DNA from: Dictyocoela muelleri
Lineage: Eukaryota; Microsporidia
Assembly: GCA_016256075.1 (NCBI GenBank)
Contig: SDVU01000524.1
Location: forward strand, 1 to 12,646
Direction of reading: 5' to 3'
Length of the DNA stretch: 12,646 bases
Position 1 is the first letter of the stretch. Each line of letters begins with the position of its first letter. The notes beneath the pieces were generated by a model that saw nothing but the letters and a program-made list of their open reading frames with translations, had not been told where the DNA came from and did no database searches. Positions 1 to 7,852 of the stretch are shown in pieces. Position numbers and translations under genes: made by a program.

Positions 1-285
1 CATGTTATCATAATTGTTAATATGCATTTTTCCTTTTTCAGATAAACTTATAAGATTTTTCCTAAGAACTGTTTCAAAATCATCATATGTATTCAAAGCT
101 GAAATTTTTAAATTTTTATTTAGATACATTCTTATGATTTTAGAAGATTATTTTCATGCCAATGTATCGGATCATTCAAAACTGATTATTTTTGAAATTA
201 GTATGTATACGAGTATTGCATTGTCTTCTAACATCTCCAGGTTAAAAAAAAGCGCACTTTTGATCAATATTATAAATAAATTCAT
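1..285 (-). pseudogene. Possible decayed or partial gene, product unknown
   Basis: I do not recognise a family. Reading leftward, one frame is open from an ATG at 285 for 37 codons, is broken by a short cluster of stops around 148-174, and then stays open for 49 codons to the window edge. The first ATG after the cluster is at 129. The last part has a soluble, charged composition (for example NTYDDFETVLRKN) that looks more like a protein than the phenylalanine-rich reading of the opposite strand. No CCC/GGG triplet precedes either ATG, unlike the gene at 11730. It could be the 5' end of a live gene starting at 129, a pseudogene, or chance. The plus strand here also has a stop-free run (14-322) whose first ATG is at 134; its composition is less convincing. 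Confidence 0.25.
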
Positions 286-360
286 TGTATATGAGTTTTT
301 CACGTTTTTTGTGATTTTATAAATTTTAAAATTTGCATAGGCTTTTTTAATTAAAAATTT

Positions 361-431
361 CCGTAGGCTTTTTTCCGGCTAAAACGCCTACAGAAATAAT
401 CCTGAAAAATGCCTTCGGCATTTTTCGGATT
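361..431. repeat. Two adjacent hairpins
   Basis: The first hairpin pairs ccgtaggc (361-368) with gcctacag (386-393). The second is strong: a 16-base arm at 398-413 pairs with 417-431 around a 3-base loop, with one bulged base. The second reads gcc-ttc-ggc at its tip. It lies just outside the 3' terminal repeat of the retrotransposon fossil and near the leftmost possible gene. It could be a transcript-end structure for a gene on either side or the end of a small mobile element. The sequence does not decide between these. Confidence 0.5.
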
Positions 432-774
432 GTTTATACTTTTTTATATGACTTTAGGAGTTTTAAAAAACATAATTAAAAGTAAAATTTTAAAAAACAG
501 TGTTTTCGGCGTGTAAAGAAGATAGCGAGGCGAAAATATAATGACTTTTTGATCTTGCATTGATTTTACAACTAACTGTATATACCTTTATATGTCTTAG
601 GCAGTAGATTTCAATTCATATGATCGTCGAATATTCGCATTTCGTATCTATTCATAAATTTTTTGTTTATAAAGTTTAACAGATGATGTGTATAGAACTA
701 ATATTTTGAATATATAGCTGAAATGATTATAAAAACACCATGGTTAAATTTTCGTATTCCTACTTTCTTTAAAG
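432..774. other. AT-rich spacer, nothing recognised
   Basis: No open frame of useful length, no RNA gene and no clear inverted repeat is visible. A slightly GC-richer patch near 507-535 has no recognisable match. Sequence around 710-750 faintly resembles parts of the neighbouring terminal repeat, but too weakly to call another copy. Confidence 0.5.
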
Positions 775-968
775 TGTAAGGATAATTTTTATGTAACATT
801 TTTATTTAATACAAGCTGTGTATATAGCTTCATCAATTAATATAAAATAACCTTTTTCTATTTTTCACGCCCATATAGTCAGCTATATACAACCATGGTT
901 CCGATAAAACACACCTATTGTGATATAAAGTAATCTATTAGTCGCTAATAATAACTCTAGACTCATCA
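775..968 (-). repeat. 3' LTR of the Ty3/gypsy fossil
   Basis: This copy is 194 bp and, read on the minus strand, begins TGATGAG and ends CTTACA, matching the 193-bp copy at 8440-8632 along its length. Both share a core around the sequence gcgactaat and a tatatagct/agctatata palindrome. On the minus strand the bases just before it (982-969) are mostly purine, as expected for a polypurine primer tract. Boundaries were set by where the two copies stop matching and by the TG...CA rule. Confidence 0.75.
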
Positions 969-1270
969 TCGCTGCTTCTTAATCGCTTAAGGTTATTTCT
1001 GTGTCTGATAATATTTTTATTATTTTCGTTTTTATTCCAAAGTTATTATTTTCAAGTATGCTCTTTAGGGTTTCTAAATCTTTATTTTCATCGTTTTTTT
1101 TGTTCGTTTAATCTTATTATTTATCCAAACTTTCTCAATTTTCACCAGTATTTTTTCTCTCTTATTTTGAATTTTAAATTATTTTGAATATTACTTTTGA
1201 AAATTTTTAATTTTAATATGATTTTAATACAACAAGGCTTGGTTTGTGTCATTCCAATACTTCTATATAC

Positions 1271-1345
1271 CTAGTAATTATAATTTGATAATATAGAATC
1301 TAATATCTTTCTAGTAGATTCTATAGTTATTTTTAAATCATTCCG
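1271..1345. repeat. Left copy of 75-bp target duplication
   Basis: This 75-bp segment of the integrase region is repeated in the same direction at 2276-2350, with about 64 of 76 aligned positions equal by eye and two small gaps. Its right end touches the left end of the inserted TIR element. It therefore has the architecture of a target-site duplication, but far longer than usual. Confidence 0.82.
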
Positions 1346-2275
1346 CGGTGACCGCAAATTCGACTCCGGACTAATTTGCGGGGATTCGTCCGAATGAAAA
1401 ATTTTTATGAATTCCCACAAATTCGTCCGGAAAATATTATTTTTCAAAAATTAGTTATAAAAGGTAAAAATAAATTGAATTACAATTTATAGATATTGAA
1501 ATATTTTCGATAAATACATAATCTACGAATTATTCTATTATATAAGCATATAAAACTTTTTTAACTTTTAAAATTCTTTTCTAGATCATAGAACAATTGA
1601 TAATTTATTTAAATTAATTTCAATCTGATTAACTTGTTCAATTTATACAATTTTTAAATAAAGAAGCCAATTTTTTGCTATTATTTTTTTGATATTATCA
1701 TTTATTTAACTTGTCTGGCATAGTATCATTTATAATTTGTGTTCAAAATTTATTACTTGGTCATATATTCACGAATATTTTTTTTAAAAAAAATCGTGGG
1801 TTTATACTGCTCATTTTATAAAAAAATATCTGATTTGAAACATTTATTACATTTTTAGATTTCTTCATCATTTTTCTTTGAATAATTTTATGTGCATTTT
1901 ATATAAAAAAAATAAAATTTTGTATCGGTAAAATGTTGATGATATAATTTTCCTAATATATTTTTAAAACTCAATCATTTTTATATTTCATTGTCAATTA
2001 TTCATATTGAAGTCTATGCTAAATTGATTTGGTTAAAAATTTATTTGGTTAAAAATTTATTTGGTTAAAAATTTATTTGGTTAAAGATTGATTTGGTTAA
2101 AAATTGATTTGGTTAAAAATTGATTTGGTTAAAAATTGATTTGGTTAAAAATTGATTTGGTTAAAAATTGATTGTTTTTTTGGAGAATTTTTATGTTTAA
2201 ACTTGGACGAATTTGCGGTTTTTACACTCGAACTTTCTCCGCAAATTCGTCAGAAGACGAATTTGGCAGGGTCAT
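1346..2275. mobile_element. TIR DNA transposon with MULE-like ends, non-autonomous or decayed
   Basis: About 930 bp bounded by terminal inverted repeats of roughly 80 bp. The left end (1347-1432) aligns with the reverse complement of the right end (about 2195-2275) through TGACC, CAAATTCG and AATTTGCGG blocks. The right arm has lost about 17 bp relative to the left. Each arm contains a smaller palindrome built on gacgaatttgcgg. The CAAATTCG end motif is also found at the ends of the MULE at 6129-7763, which suggests related ends, though the similarity is short. No transposase was recognised inside: the interior is very AT-rich with frequent stops in all frames and contains a 16-bp minisatellite. 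It sits in the integrase of the retrotransposon fossil. Confidence 0.72.
2021..2173. repeat. 16-bp minisatellite, about 9.5 copies
   Basis: The unit is aaaaattgatttggtt. Nine ggtt marks fall exactly 16 bases apart from 2031 to 2159. The first three units carry a T where most later ones carry a G (ttta versus ttga), and one unit has aaagattg. Variants grouped at one end indicate growth by local duplication. The period is not a multiple of three, so it does not encode a repeated peptide. It lies inside the TIR element near its right arm. Confidence 0.95.
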
Positions 2276-2350
2276 CTAGTTTTTATATTTTAGAATATCG
2301 AATCTAGTATCTTTCTAGCAGATTCTATAGTTTGTTTTTAAATCATTTCG
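2276..2350. repeat. Right copy of 75-bp target duplication
   Basis: This is the partner of 1271-1345. It begins directly after the right end of the TIR element with ctag, as the left copy does, and ends aatcatttcg where the left copy ends aatcattccg. Confidence 0.82.
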
Positions 2351-2879
2351 TATTCTCCTATTTTCCCGTTCCTTTTTTCCTTTAATTATATGGTAAAAGA
2401 GTATTGAATAATTTAATTTAATACTCTTCTAAACACACCAATTTTTTTATTAGAAATTTTCTAATTCACCCCCTCTTATTGTCATCAATCAATGTTTTAA
2501 TTGGAAATTAAGAATTTACATTTTTAATAAAATTAGAAATTTCAATTGAGTTTTTCGTTTATATATATTTCTTGAAATTTATATACTTAAGTAACCATTT
2601 CCAAGGATTATATAATCCTTTTGTTTAACTTCTAGAATATCAAATGCAACTTTCTCACCTGAAAATGATGTTTGTATGGATTTATTCCCCTTTAAAACTC
2701 CGTTTACCCCTTAAGGCATTTATAAAATCCCAGATATCTCATTTTATGTTTTTTTCTTTACTAAATATGATTTCCCTTTCTGTTTAAATTATGTTTTATA
2801 GTTTTCCAGATTCAATTTTCAATGATGTTCACATATCTTATTCAGTATTTTATCATTTTAAATTTTTCATTTGTGAGAG

Positions 2880-3235
2880 ATAAAGCTCTCTTAAAGCATC
2901 CGAACCTACATATAATTTCATTTCCGAAATTTAATATCAAAAACTATCAACTTTAATCGTAAAAACCATCTTTTTATAGGTGCAAAACCGAATTTAATTT
3001 TACTTTTTTAAGTATTTGATGGCCTTATGATTAGTTTTAAGTGTAAATATATTTCCCATAAGATAATACTGCAATTTATACATTGCCCATAAAATGGCAA
3101 GAGTCATTTTTTTCGCCTTGCTACATACTGTTTCTGATTATTTAAAACCATGAAAAATACGCGACTGTTTTATCATCCTAAATTAATATTGCCACAAACC
3201 TTAATTTTATGCGTCAGATTCAAGAAAAATTTTAT
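2880..3235 (-). pseudogene. RNase H region of the fossil
   Basis: On the minus strand a conserved acidic motif (ESDA, near 3211-3224) is followed by a recognisable Ty3/gypsy RNase H stretch (about 3110-3020) with LAILWA, YYLMG and TLKTNHKAI. The domain closes near 2890 with a motif resembling the usual end of this domain. It lies between the reverse transcriptase thumb and the integrase, as in Ty3/gypsy. The region is broken and is treated as a fossil. Confidence 0.8.
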
Positions 3236-3519
3236 TTCATATCAGGTATCCGAAACATAATTTTTTCACTCCACAAATTCTTAACATTAAAAATAGGTCA
3301 ATATATTTTCTGTCTAAATTAACGTTAATCTTTTTGCACTATTTTAAAATGGTTTTAATTTACACGACAGTCCCTTTATGAATAATCTGTCTTAATTTAT
3401 CATACCTATAAATCTCCGAGTTTTTTGCGTGTTTTTGGAAGTTTATAATCTAAGATACTCTGAATTCTACTTTGAGTTGGTTTGAACCGATTTAACGAAA
3501 TTCCAAGAGTTTGTGTGTA

Positions 3520-4512
3520 TATCAAGGCTCAATGAGGGTGTACATTTTTTTTAAAAAAAACCCTTTGGAAAAAAATAAAAAATGCTCTTTTTAAAATTAA
3601 TAAATTAATTAAAATATTAAATACTCTTTTTAAAATTAATTAAAAATTAATTTAATTATAATTTCGAATCTCTTTCCGTTTCATTTTATTTAGCATGAAT
3701 CTAAGCAGATATAAAGATACCAATTTATTTGTTCTATTCATAAAAGAAATTTCATTTATTTATACCTACCTAACAACCTTTAATAGTGTTTATATGAACA
3801 CCGTTTAATTTGTTAATAAATTTTACACTGTGATTAACTCTAAAATAGCCGGGAAAATACTGGTATAAATTGCTATACCTTCGTTAACCATCGAAAAAAA
3901 TGATCGAGTCATGATTAAAGTGTTGGCTTAAGAAAGAAATGAGGATCTCCGTGTTTCGCTGAGAACATTTTTAGATAATTATTCTTCTTGAATCAGTTCT
4001 TTCTACTGCTCCTAGTCAAACTCCATAAACTACATGTCCTTCTCATTTTTTTTCTTTCTAAACTTGGACTCATCGACCTATAAAATTATACTTTCTCTTC
4101 CTATTTGTCCTACTTGTTGATAATACTTATCAATTATATTTATTTTTTTAATTTTCTTAAAAATACGATTAATTTGATATCTCGATATTTCTAGACTTTC
4201 TCTATCTCCATTATATTAAACACTGAAAGCCAATATTTTAGTATAAGTAAGATTTGGTTGTTCTTTTCAAAATTTTTAGTAAAGAGTGAGGACTCAAACA
4301 TATAATATACTTTCACATTGGGCTTCCATTACATCGCACCAAAAAAATATTTTTTGGACTTCCATGTTAATTTATAAGAACAAAATATACATCCTTTTGT
4401 AATTAATTCTCTGATTATTGAAATGAGTTTTGCTTCTACAAATTTGGTGCCTCACTCATGTGTGTCAAAAAGGGTTTAAAAAAAATGTACACTCCCATTT
4501 TGCCTTAATATT
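3520..4512 (-). mobile_element. Merlin/IS1016-like DNA transposon, decayed
   Basis: The ends form inverted repeats of about 40 bp: aaggc..aatg, then gtgtacattttttttaaa, then ccctt, at 3524-3570 and 4468-4508. Between them, on the minus strand, lie the remains of a DDE transposase of the Merlin family (feature 3680-4440). The length of about 990 bp fits a single-gene Merlin. A short 8-9 bp target duplication, expected for the family, was not found, so the exact outer boundary is uncertain by several bases. It interrupts the reverse transcriptase of the retrotransposon fossil and so arrived later. Merlin elements are known from microsporidia and animals. Confidence 0.8.
3680..4440 (-). pseudogene. 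Merlin transposase remains
   Basis: Merlin transposases cut and rejoin DNA with a DDE core. Reading the minus strand, a helical lead (LFTKNFEKNNQILLILKYWL, near 4290-4230) resembles the conserved stretch before the core. VDESKF at 4077-4060 carries the first catalytic aspartate. FFDGW-like sequence near 3900-3880 carries the second. VNHSVKF and then GVHINTIKG near 3815-3775 cover the third site, where the family has glutamate after NTI. Here the codon reads lysine (AAA), so the catalytic glutamate appears lost. Several in-frame stops and frame changes separate these motifs. No full-length frame survives, so the element cannot move itself. Confidence 0.78.
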
Positions 4513-5191
4513 CGCATATCAATCGAAATTTTATAATAAATAAATGTGATATTTTCTTTCCTCTCAATTCTATTATTCAGATTTTCTGTCAGACCAAATT
4601 CTTTTAATCTTTCTCAAACAGAATTTAAATTTACAGTATGTTTCTTTAAAATATCTCCGAAAACTAAAATATCATCAATATAGATGACACAGCATTTGAT
4701 GATCAAATAAATAAAAAAAAATCATAACTCGCTAGAAGATTATGGAGTATTCTTGTATCCTTGTGACATCATTTTGAACAGAATTATGCGTGAACCAGTG
4801 AAAAAATAAAAGCAGTTTTATTATTTTTATTTCTGATTGAAATTTTAGAAAAAACCATCTTTCGAATCAATGGTTGTAAACTATTTCTTACCATGTAAAT
4901 TTATTTTTTCTCGTATTCGATGAATTTCAAGCTTATTTTGCATTAAAATATCATAAAATTGCCTTAACTGACATAAAAACGAATATCGCCGCTATTTTCA
5001 TTGTCAAAACAACAGGATTTAACCATTTTGAGTTACACCACTTGACTATTCTTTTTTATTCGAGATTATTTATAAGTTCTTCAAACTTAACTTTATTTCT
5101 TCAAGATAATATAGACTGGTTACAACTAACATTCGAATTGTTAATCGTATCGAAATTACATTCTATAGGTAGCTTCTTAATATTTCTTAAC

Positions 5192-5202
5192 TGCTTTACT
5201 AT
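5192..5202. repeat. Left 11-bp target duplication of the SINE-like element
   Basis: The 11 bases tgctttactat are repeated exactly at 5671-5681 and bracket the tRNA-derived element. A perfect 11-bp match abutting both ends is typical of insertion by target-primed reverse transcription. Confidence 0.8.
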
Positions 5203-5670
5203 GAGGGCCGGATAGCTCCGGGGTTAACACGTTTTAATGTAAAATTTATGTATCGTGGTTCGAATCTTGCTGAAGTCACTCTTTAAAAAATAATGCGGTA
5301 AGAATATTAAGCGGTCGAAAAAGTAGAAATATAGTATTAATATACAGTTTTTTTAGTGCTGTACAGCTGATTAAGATTTGGTCTAATATGACAATGAAGC
5401 AGAAGGGACTCACCTAGGTTTGGGGATGAGAGCGGCGACGCATCTCGGCAAAAAGTAGTGATAAATAAAATATCATGAAATGGCCTCTAATTACCTGTAT
5501 CCTGAGAGTCATTGATATTATGAAAATCGCGTATACAGCTGGGCTTCTGGGTAGCTTCGGACGTGACGTATTATTGGAACACCAGGAACCAAAGGTCATA
5601 AGACTATGGTTGGAGATAACTCTCCGGGTTGACAGCTTTTATGTTGTCAACATGTAATATAACATATAGA
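5203..5670 (+). mobile_element. tRNA-derived SINE-like retroposon
   Basis: This 468-bp block is flanked by an exact 11-bp duplication. Its head (5205-5280) resembles a degraded tRNA: acceptor-like gggccgg, an A-box-like tagctccgggg at 5213-5223, and a good B box ggttcgaatc at 5257-5266, spaced as in tRNA genes. Together these would form an internal RNA polymerase III promoter. The body (5281-5625) is clearly richer in G and C than its surroundings and is not recognised as a known SINE core. The tail holds a hairpin, gttgaca (5628-5634) pairing with tgtcaac (5645-5651), followed by short AT-rich sequence; such a 3' stem-loop could be the recognition site of a partner LINE. Short open frames inside (around 5414-5657) overlap on both strands and do not look like genes. 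It lies between the protease and RT of the retrotransposon fossil. Confidence 0.68.
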
Positions 5671-5681
5671 TGCTTTACTAT
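5671..5681. repeat. Right 11-bp target duplication of the SINE-like element
   Basis: Exact copy of 5192-5202, directly after the element's AT-rich tail. Confidence 0.8.
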
Positions 5682-6052
5682 TTGTTTACACAGAAAATTT
5701 CATTATTTTTTAAATTATTTACTATATTGAATCTTTTTTTAACTTTCTTTATCATATAATTAATTATATCGACGCATTCTTCACTTTTATTATCGAACCA
5801 TCAATAAGAGAGAACTCTTTATCAACATTAACAATATACTTCTCTTAAATTTTCGAGCATTTTACTAGTTAAAGTAGATTCACTTGTACCAGTATCAAAA
5901 ACTACTAGAATTTTCTTATTATCAATTTCTATTTTCTCAATATCAAACTTCGTATTAAATTAAACCCTATTATCGATTGAATTTTTCTTTGTGAATTTTC
6001 TGGGCATTTGTTGGAATAATGTCTTTTTTCTTTACACTTAAAACATAATATT
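5682..6052 (-). pseudogene. Protease and zinc-knuckle region of the fossil
   Basis: On the minus strand, a CX2CX4HX4C zinc knuckle is encoded at 6045-6004, the RNA-binding finger typical of gag. Downstream (5896-5888) the DTG triad of a retroviral-type aspartic protease appears within VVFDTGTSEST. The order gag finger then protease then RT fits Ty3/gypsy. The region is broken and treated as a fossil. Confidence 0.8.
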
Positions 6053-6128
6053 TCATTCCAATTTTTTGTAAATCTTTATTTTCTTGACATTATTTTCCTT
6101 TATATTTTCATCATATTTTGAGCCTTTA
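6053..6128. repeat. Left copy of 76-bp target duplication at the MULE
   Basis: This segment of the gag region recurs in the same direction at 7764-7839 with about 72 of 76 positions equal. It lies directly left of the MULE. Matching may extend weakly about 12 bases further right. Confidence 0.88.
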
Positions 6129-7763
6129 GGCTTTTTGAAAATTCGAACTAAATTCAAATTCGGACTAAAAAAGGGAGGGGTTTTATTTTTTAAAAAAAAA
6201 CCCATTTATGAACAAAAAAAATTACAGGAAAAAATTATATGAAAGTTATGACAGAAAAAAATAGAAATTCAATTATTTACGGTAATTACTACTATCATTT
6301 ATAATCTCAGAACAAAACAATCTTAACTTTGATATGTAGTAGAAGACTATGCCGAGGGAAACTTTTAACAGAAGGTGGAAATATTTTAAATAAGGAAAAA
6401 ATAATACATACATGTAACAACTCAACCCAACAGAAATAAAAAAATAGGAAAAATAAAGTCAAGGAAATGGCTAACAAAACATTTTTAAATAACAAAGAAA
6501 TTATTATGAAGTTTTGAAAAATCTAGACTTATCTGAAAAGTCAAAACTCGGTAAAATCGCAAATTTAAACAGAATTATAAATAATTTACGGGATAAAAAA
6601 AATTCATAATTATGATAATACTGATGACATACCCAATGAGCTAGAATTTACCATATTAGGCAATATGTTTCTTCAATATGATAGTGGTGTTAAAGATTCG
6701 GAAAGAATGTTAATATTTATAAATAATGAAAAAATTAACTATCTTAATAATTCAAAATTTGGTTGGCAGACGGAACTTTAAAATGTCACCTAGATAATTC
6801 AAACAAATATATATAATCCACGTTAAATAATAGATGACTATTTTTTATTTTATACGATTTTCTTCCAAACAAAGCATAAAATACCTACTTGAGAGTTTTT
6901 AAATTTATTGATAAAATAATTAATAATAAGTCTCCATAATATATAATAATAGACTTTGAAATTTTACCAATACAAGCATTCAAAAATATCTTGAAAAATA
7001 CAACAATATTTAATTGTTTCTTCCATTTTCCACAAAATGTATGGCGATGCATTCAAAAAATAATTTAGTTAATAAATATAAAAATAATAATGATTTCAGA
7101 ACGTATATTAAAATGATGTTATCAATTTCTTTTGTACCCAAAGAAAAAAATTAATTGAATATGAAAAATTTAAAATTGATTTTTCGAAAAAATAGAATGG
7201 AAAATCAGATATCGAGGTTTTAAATTATTTTGAAAACAATTATATAATTAAACGTTTTGATGAAATTTCAGACTGGGATTGTAGTGAGAGGACTTTGAGT
7301 AACATACCTTTAACAAGTAAGATATGTGAAGGATTTAACGAGTCTTTTAATGCATTATTTGAAAGAAGTCAACCAAACTTAGTGAAAACAATGATTATTT
7401 TAAGAACACAAGATCATTTGCAAGATCGAAAAATAAACGCAGCATTAAGTTTTCAATAATCAAGGCGACCTAATTTAACAACTTTACGAAAACTGGAGAA
7501 TTAAAAAACAATTATAAATATATATGAAGAATATTATGATTTATTCTCTCTGAAAGCAATAACTACAGTCTATGATTTTAATATTTAATAAAGCCATTTG
7601 ATTATTATTCTAAATATGAGCCTTAAATCATTTTTAACATCTTTAAATTTTTTTTCAAAGTCAAGAAGGGTATTTTTTTAATATAGTAGCAATTTTTTTA
7701 GCCGAATTTGCGTCTCGGGTGAATTGAACCTTCAGACCAATTCTACAGAAACGATTTCAGATA
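6129..7763 (+). mobile_element. MULE (Mutator-like) DNA transposon, decayed
   Basis: About 1.6 kb inserted in the gag region of the retrotransposon fossil, opposite in strand to it. The ends are partly inverted: attcaaattcggactaaaaa near 6152-6171 and an aaaaaaaaaccc block near 6192-6203 correspond, reverse complemented, to tttttttagccgaatttg near 7693-7710 and aagggtatttttttaa near 7666-7681. The right end extends about 35 bases beyond the part that pairs with the left, so boundaries are approximate. The interior encodes FLYWCH-finger and MULE transposase remains. The element is flanked by a 76-bp direct repeat of its target instead of the usual 7-11 bp. Confidence 0.83.
6235..7457 (+). pseudogene. 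MULE transposase with FLYWCH finger, broken
   Basis: Several overlapping frames on the plus strand together show a Mutator-like transposase, an enzyme that excises and inserts DNA with a DDE core. At 6270-6420 a FLYWCH-type finger is visible (IIYGNYYYH, ICSRRLCRGKLLTEG, IIHTCNN). FLQYDSG and MLIFINNEKI (6662-6740) precede WLADGTFKC at 6760-6786, which carries the first catalytic aspartate. LPNKA and TYLRVFKF follow near 6860-6905. IIIDFE near 6945-6962 carries the second aspartate. NCFFHFPQNVWRCIQ near 7012-7057 is the hallmark MULE segment. The longest clean stretch (about 7196-7456) has IPLTSKICEGFNESFNALFE, giving a candidate catalytic glutamate, and ends at a stop at 7457. In-frame stops and frame changes separate these blocks, so no active protein can be made. 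Confidence 0.82.
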
Positions 7764-7839
7764 TCATTCCAATTTTTTGTAAATCTTTATTTTCTTGACA
7801 TTATTTTCATTTCTATTTTCATTATATTTAGAGCCTTTA
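7764..7839. repeat. Right copy of 76-bp target duplication at the MULE
   Basis: This is the partner of 6053-6128, with only about four differences. It starts tcattccaatt, as does the left copy, and lies directly right of the MULE. Confidence 0.88.
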
Positions 7840-7852
7840 TAGTCTTTTAGAC

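Larger units (their letters stand above)
985..2860 (-). pseudogene. Integrase region of the fossil (split by an insertion)
   Basis: On the minus strand, the stretch about 2629-2650 carries FDILE and the stretch about 2472-2492 carries a second aspartate region, both placed as in the catalytic core of Ty3/gypsy integrases. The C-terminal part continues at 2276-2400 and, after the inserted TIR element, at 1345-985, with a basic tail just before the 3' LTR. The region is decayed throughout and is treated as a fossil. Confidence 0.7.
3330..5150 (-). pseudogene. Reverse transcriptase region of the fossil (split by a Merlin insertion)
   Basis: The catalytic YIDD box is encoded at 4682-4671 on the minus strand and followed by ILVFG. 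Upstream (higher coordinates) are the family landmarks NPVVLTMK near 5030, DSKDGFF near 4860 and KTAF near 4815. The connection/thumb part lies left of the inserted Merlin element at about 3500-3330, with KPTQSRIQSIL and DYKLPKT. Breaks are many. Family assignment to Ty3/gypsy rests on these motifs and on the RNase H that follows. Confidence 0.85.

Noticed and set aside
14-322. Plus-strand open frame of 102 codons as a gene
   Set aside because: It has no ATG until 134, is rich in F, I and S, matches no family I know and lacks a CCC/GGG signal. The opposite strand reads more like protein. It is left as a question, not a call.
2021-2173. CRISPR array
   Set aside because: Units are directly joined with no spacers, and the context is eukaryotic; it is a minisatellite.
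5205-5280. A functional tRNA gene
   Set aside because: The B box is good but the D and anticodon stems do not pair convincingly and the acceptor ends do not match. The 11-bp duplication brackets a 468-bp unit, so this is the head of a SINE-like element.
5414-5657. Two overlapping small open frames on opposite strands
   Set aside because: Both lie within the SINE-like body, overlap each other, and have no recognisable domain. The higher GC content lowers the stop frequency there.
3533-6205. Common origin of the Merlin and MULE ends from the shared T-run/A-run/CCC block
   Set aside because: The match is mostly homopolymer runs with GGG and CCC edges, too simple to infer kinship between two unrelated transposase families.
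6307-6495. Minus-strand 62-codon frame
   Set aside because: It is antisense to the FLYWCH-finger part of the MULE and is low-complexity (L, F rich).
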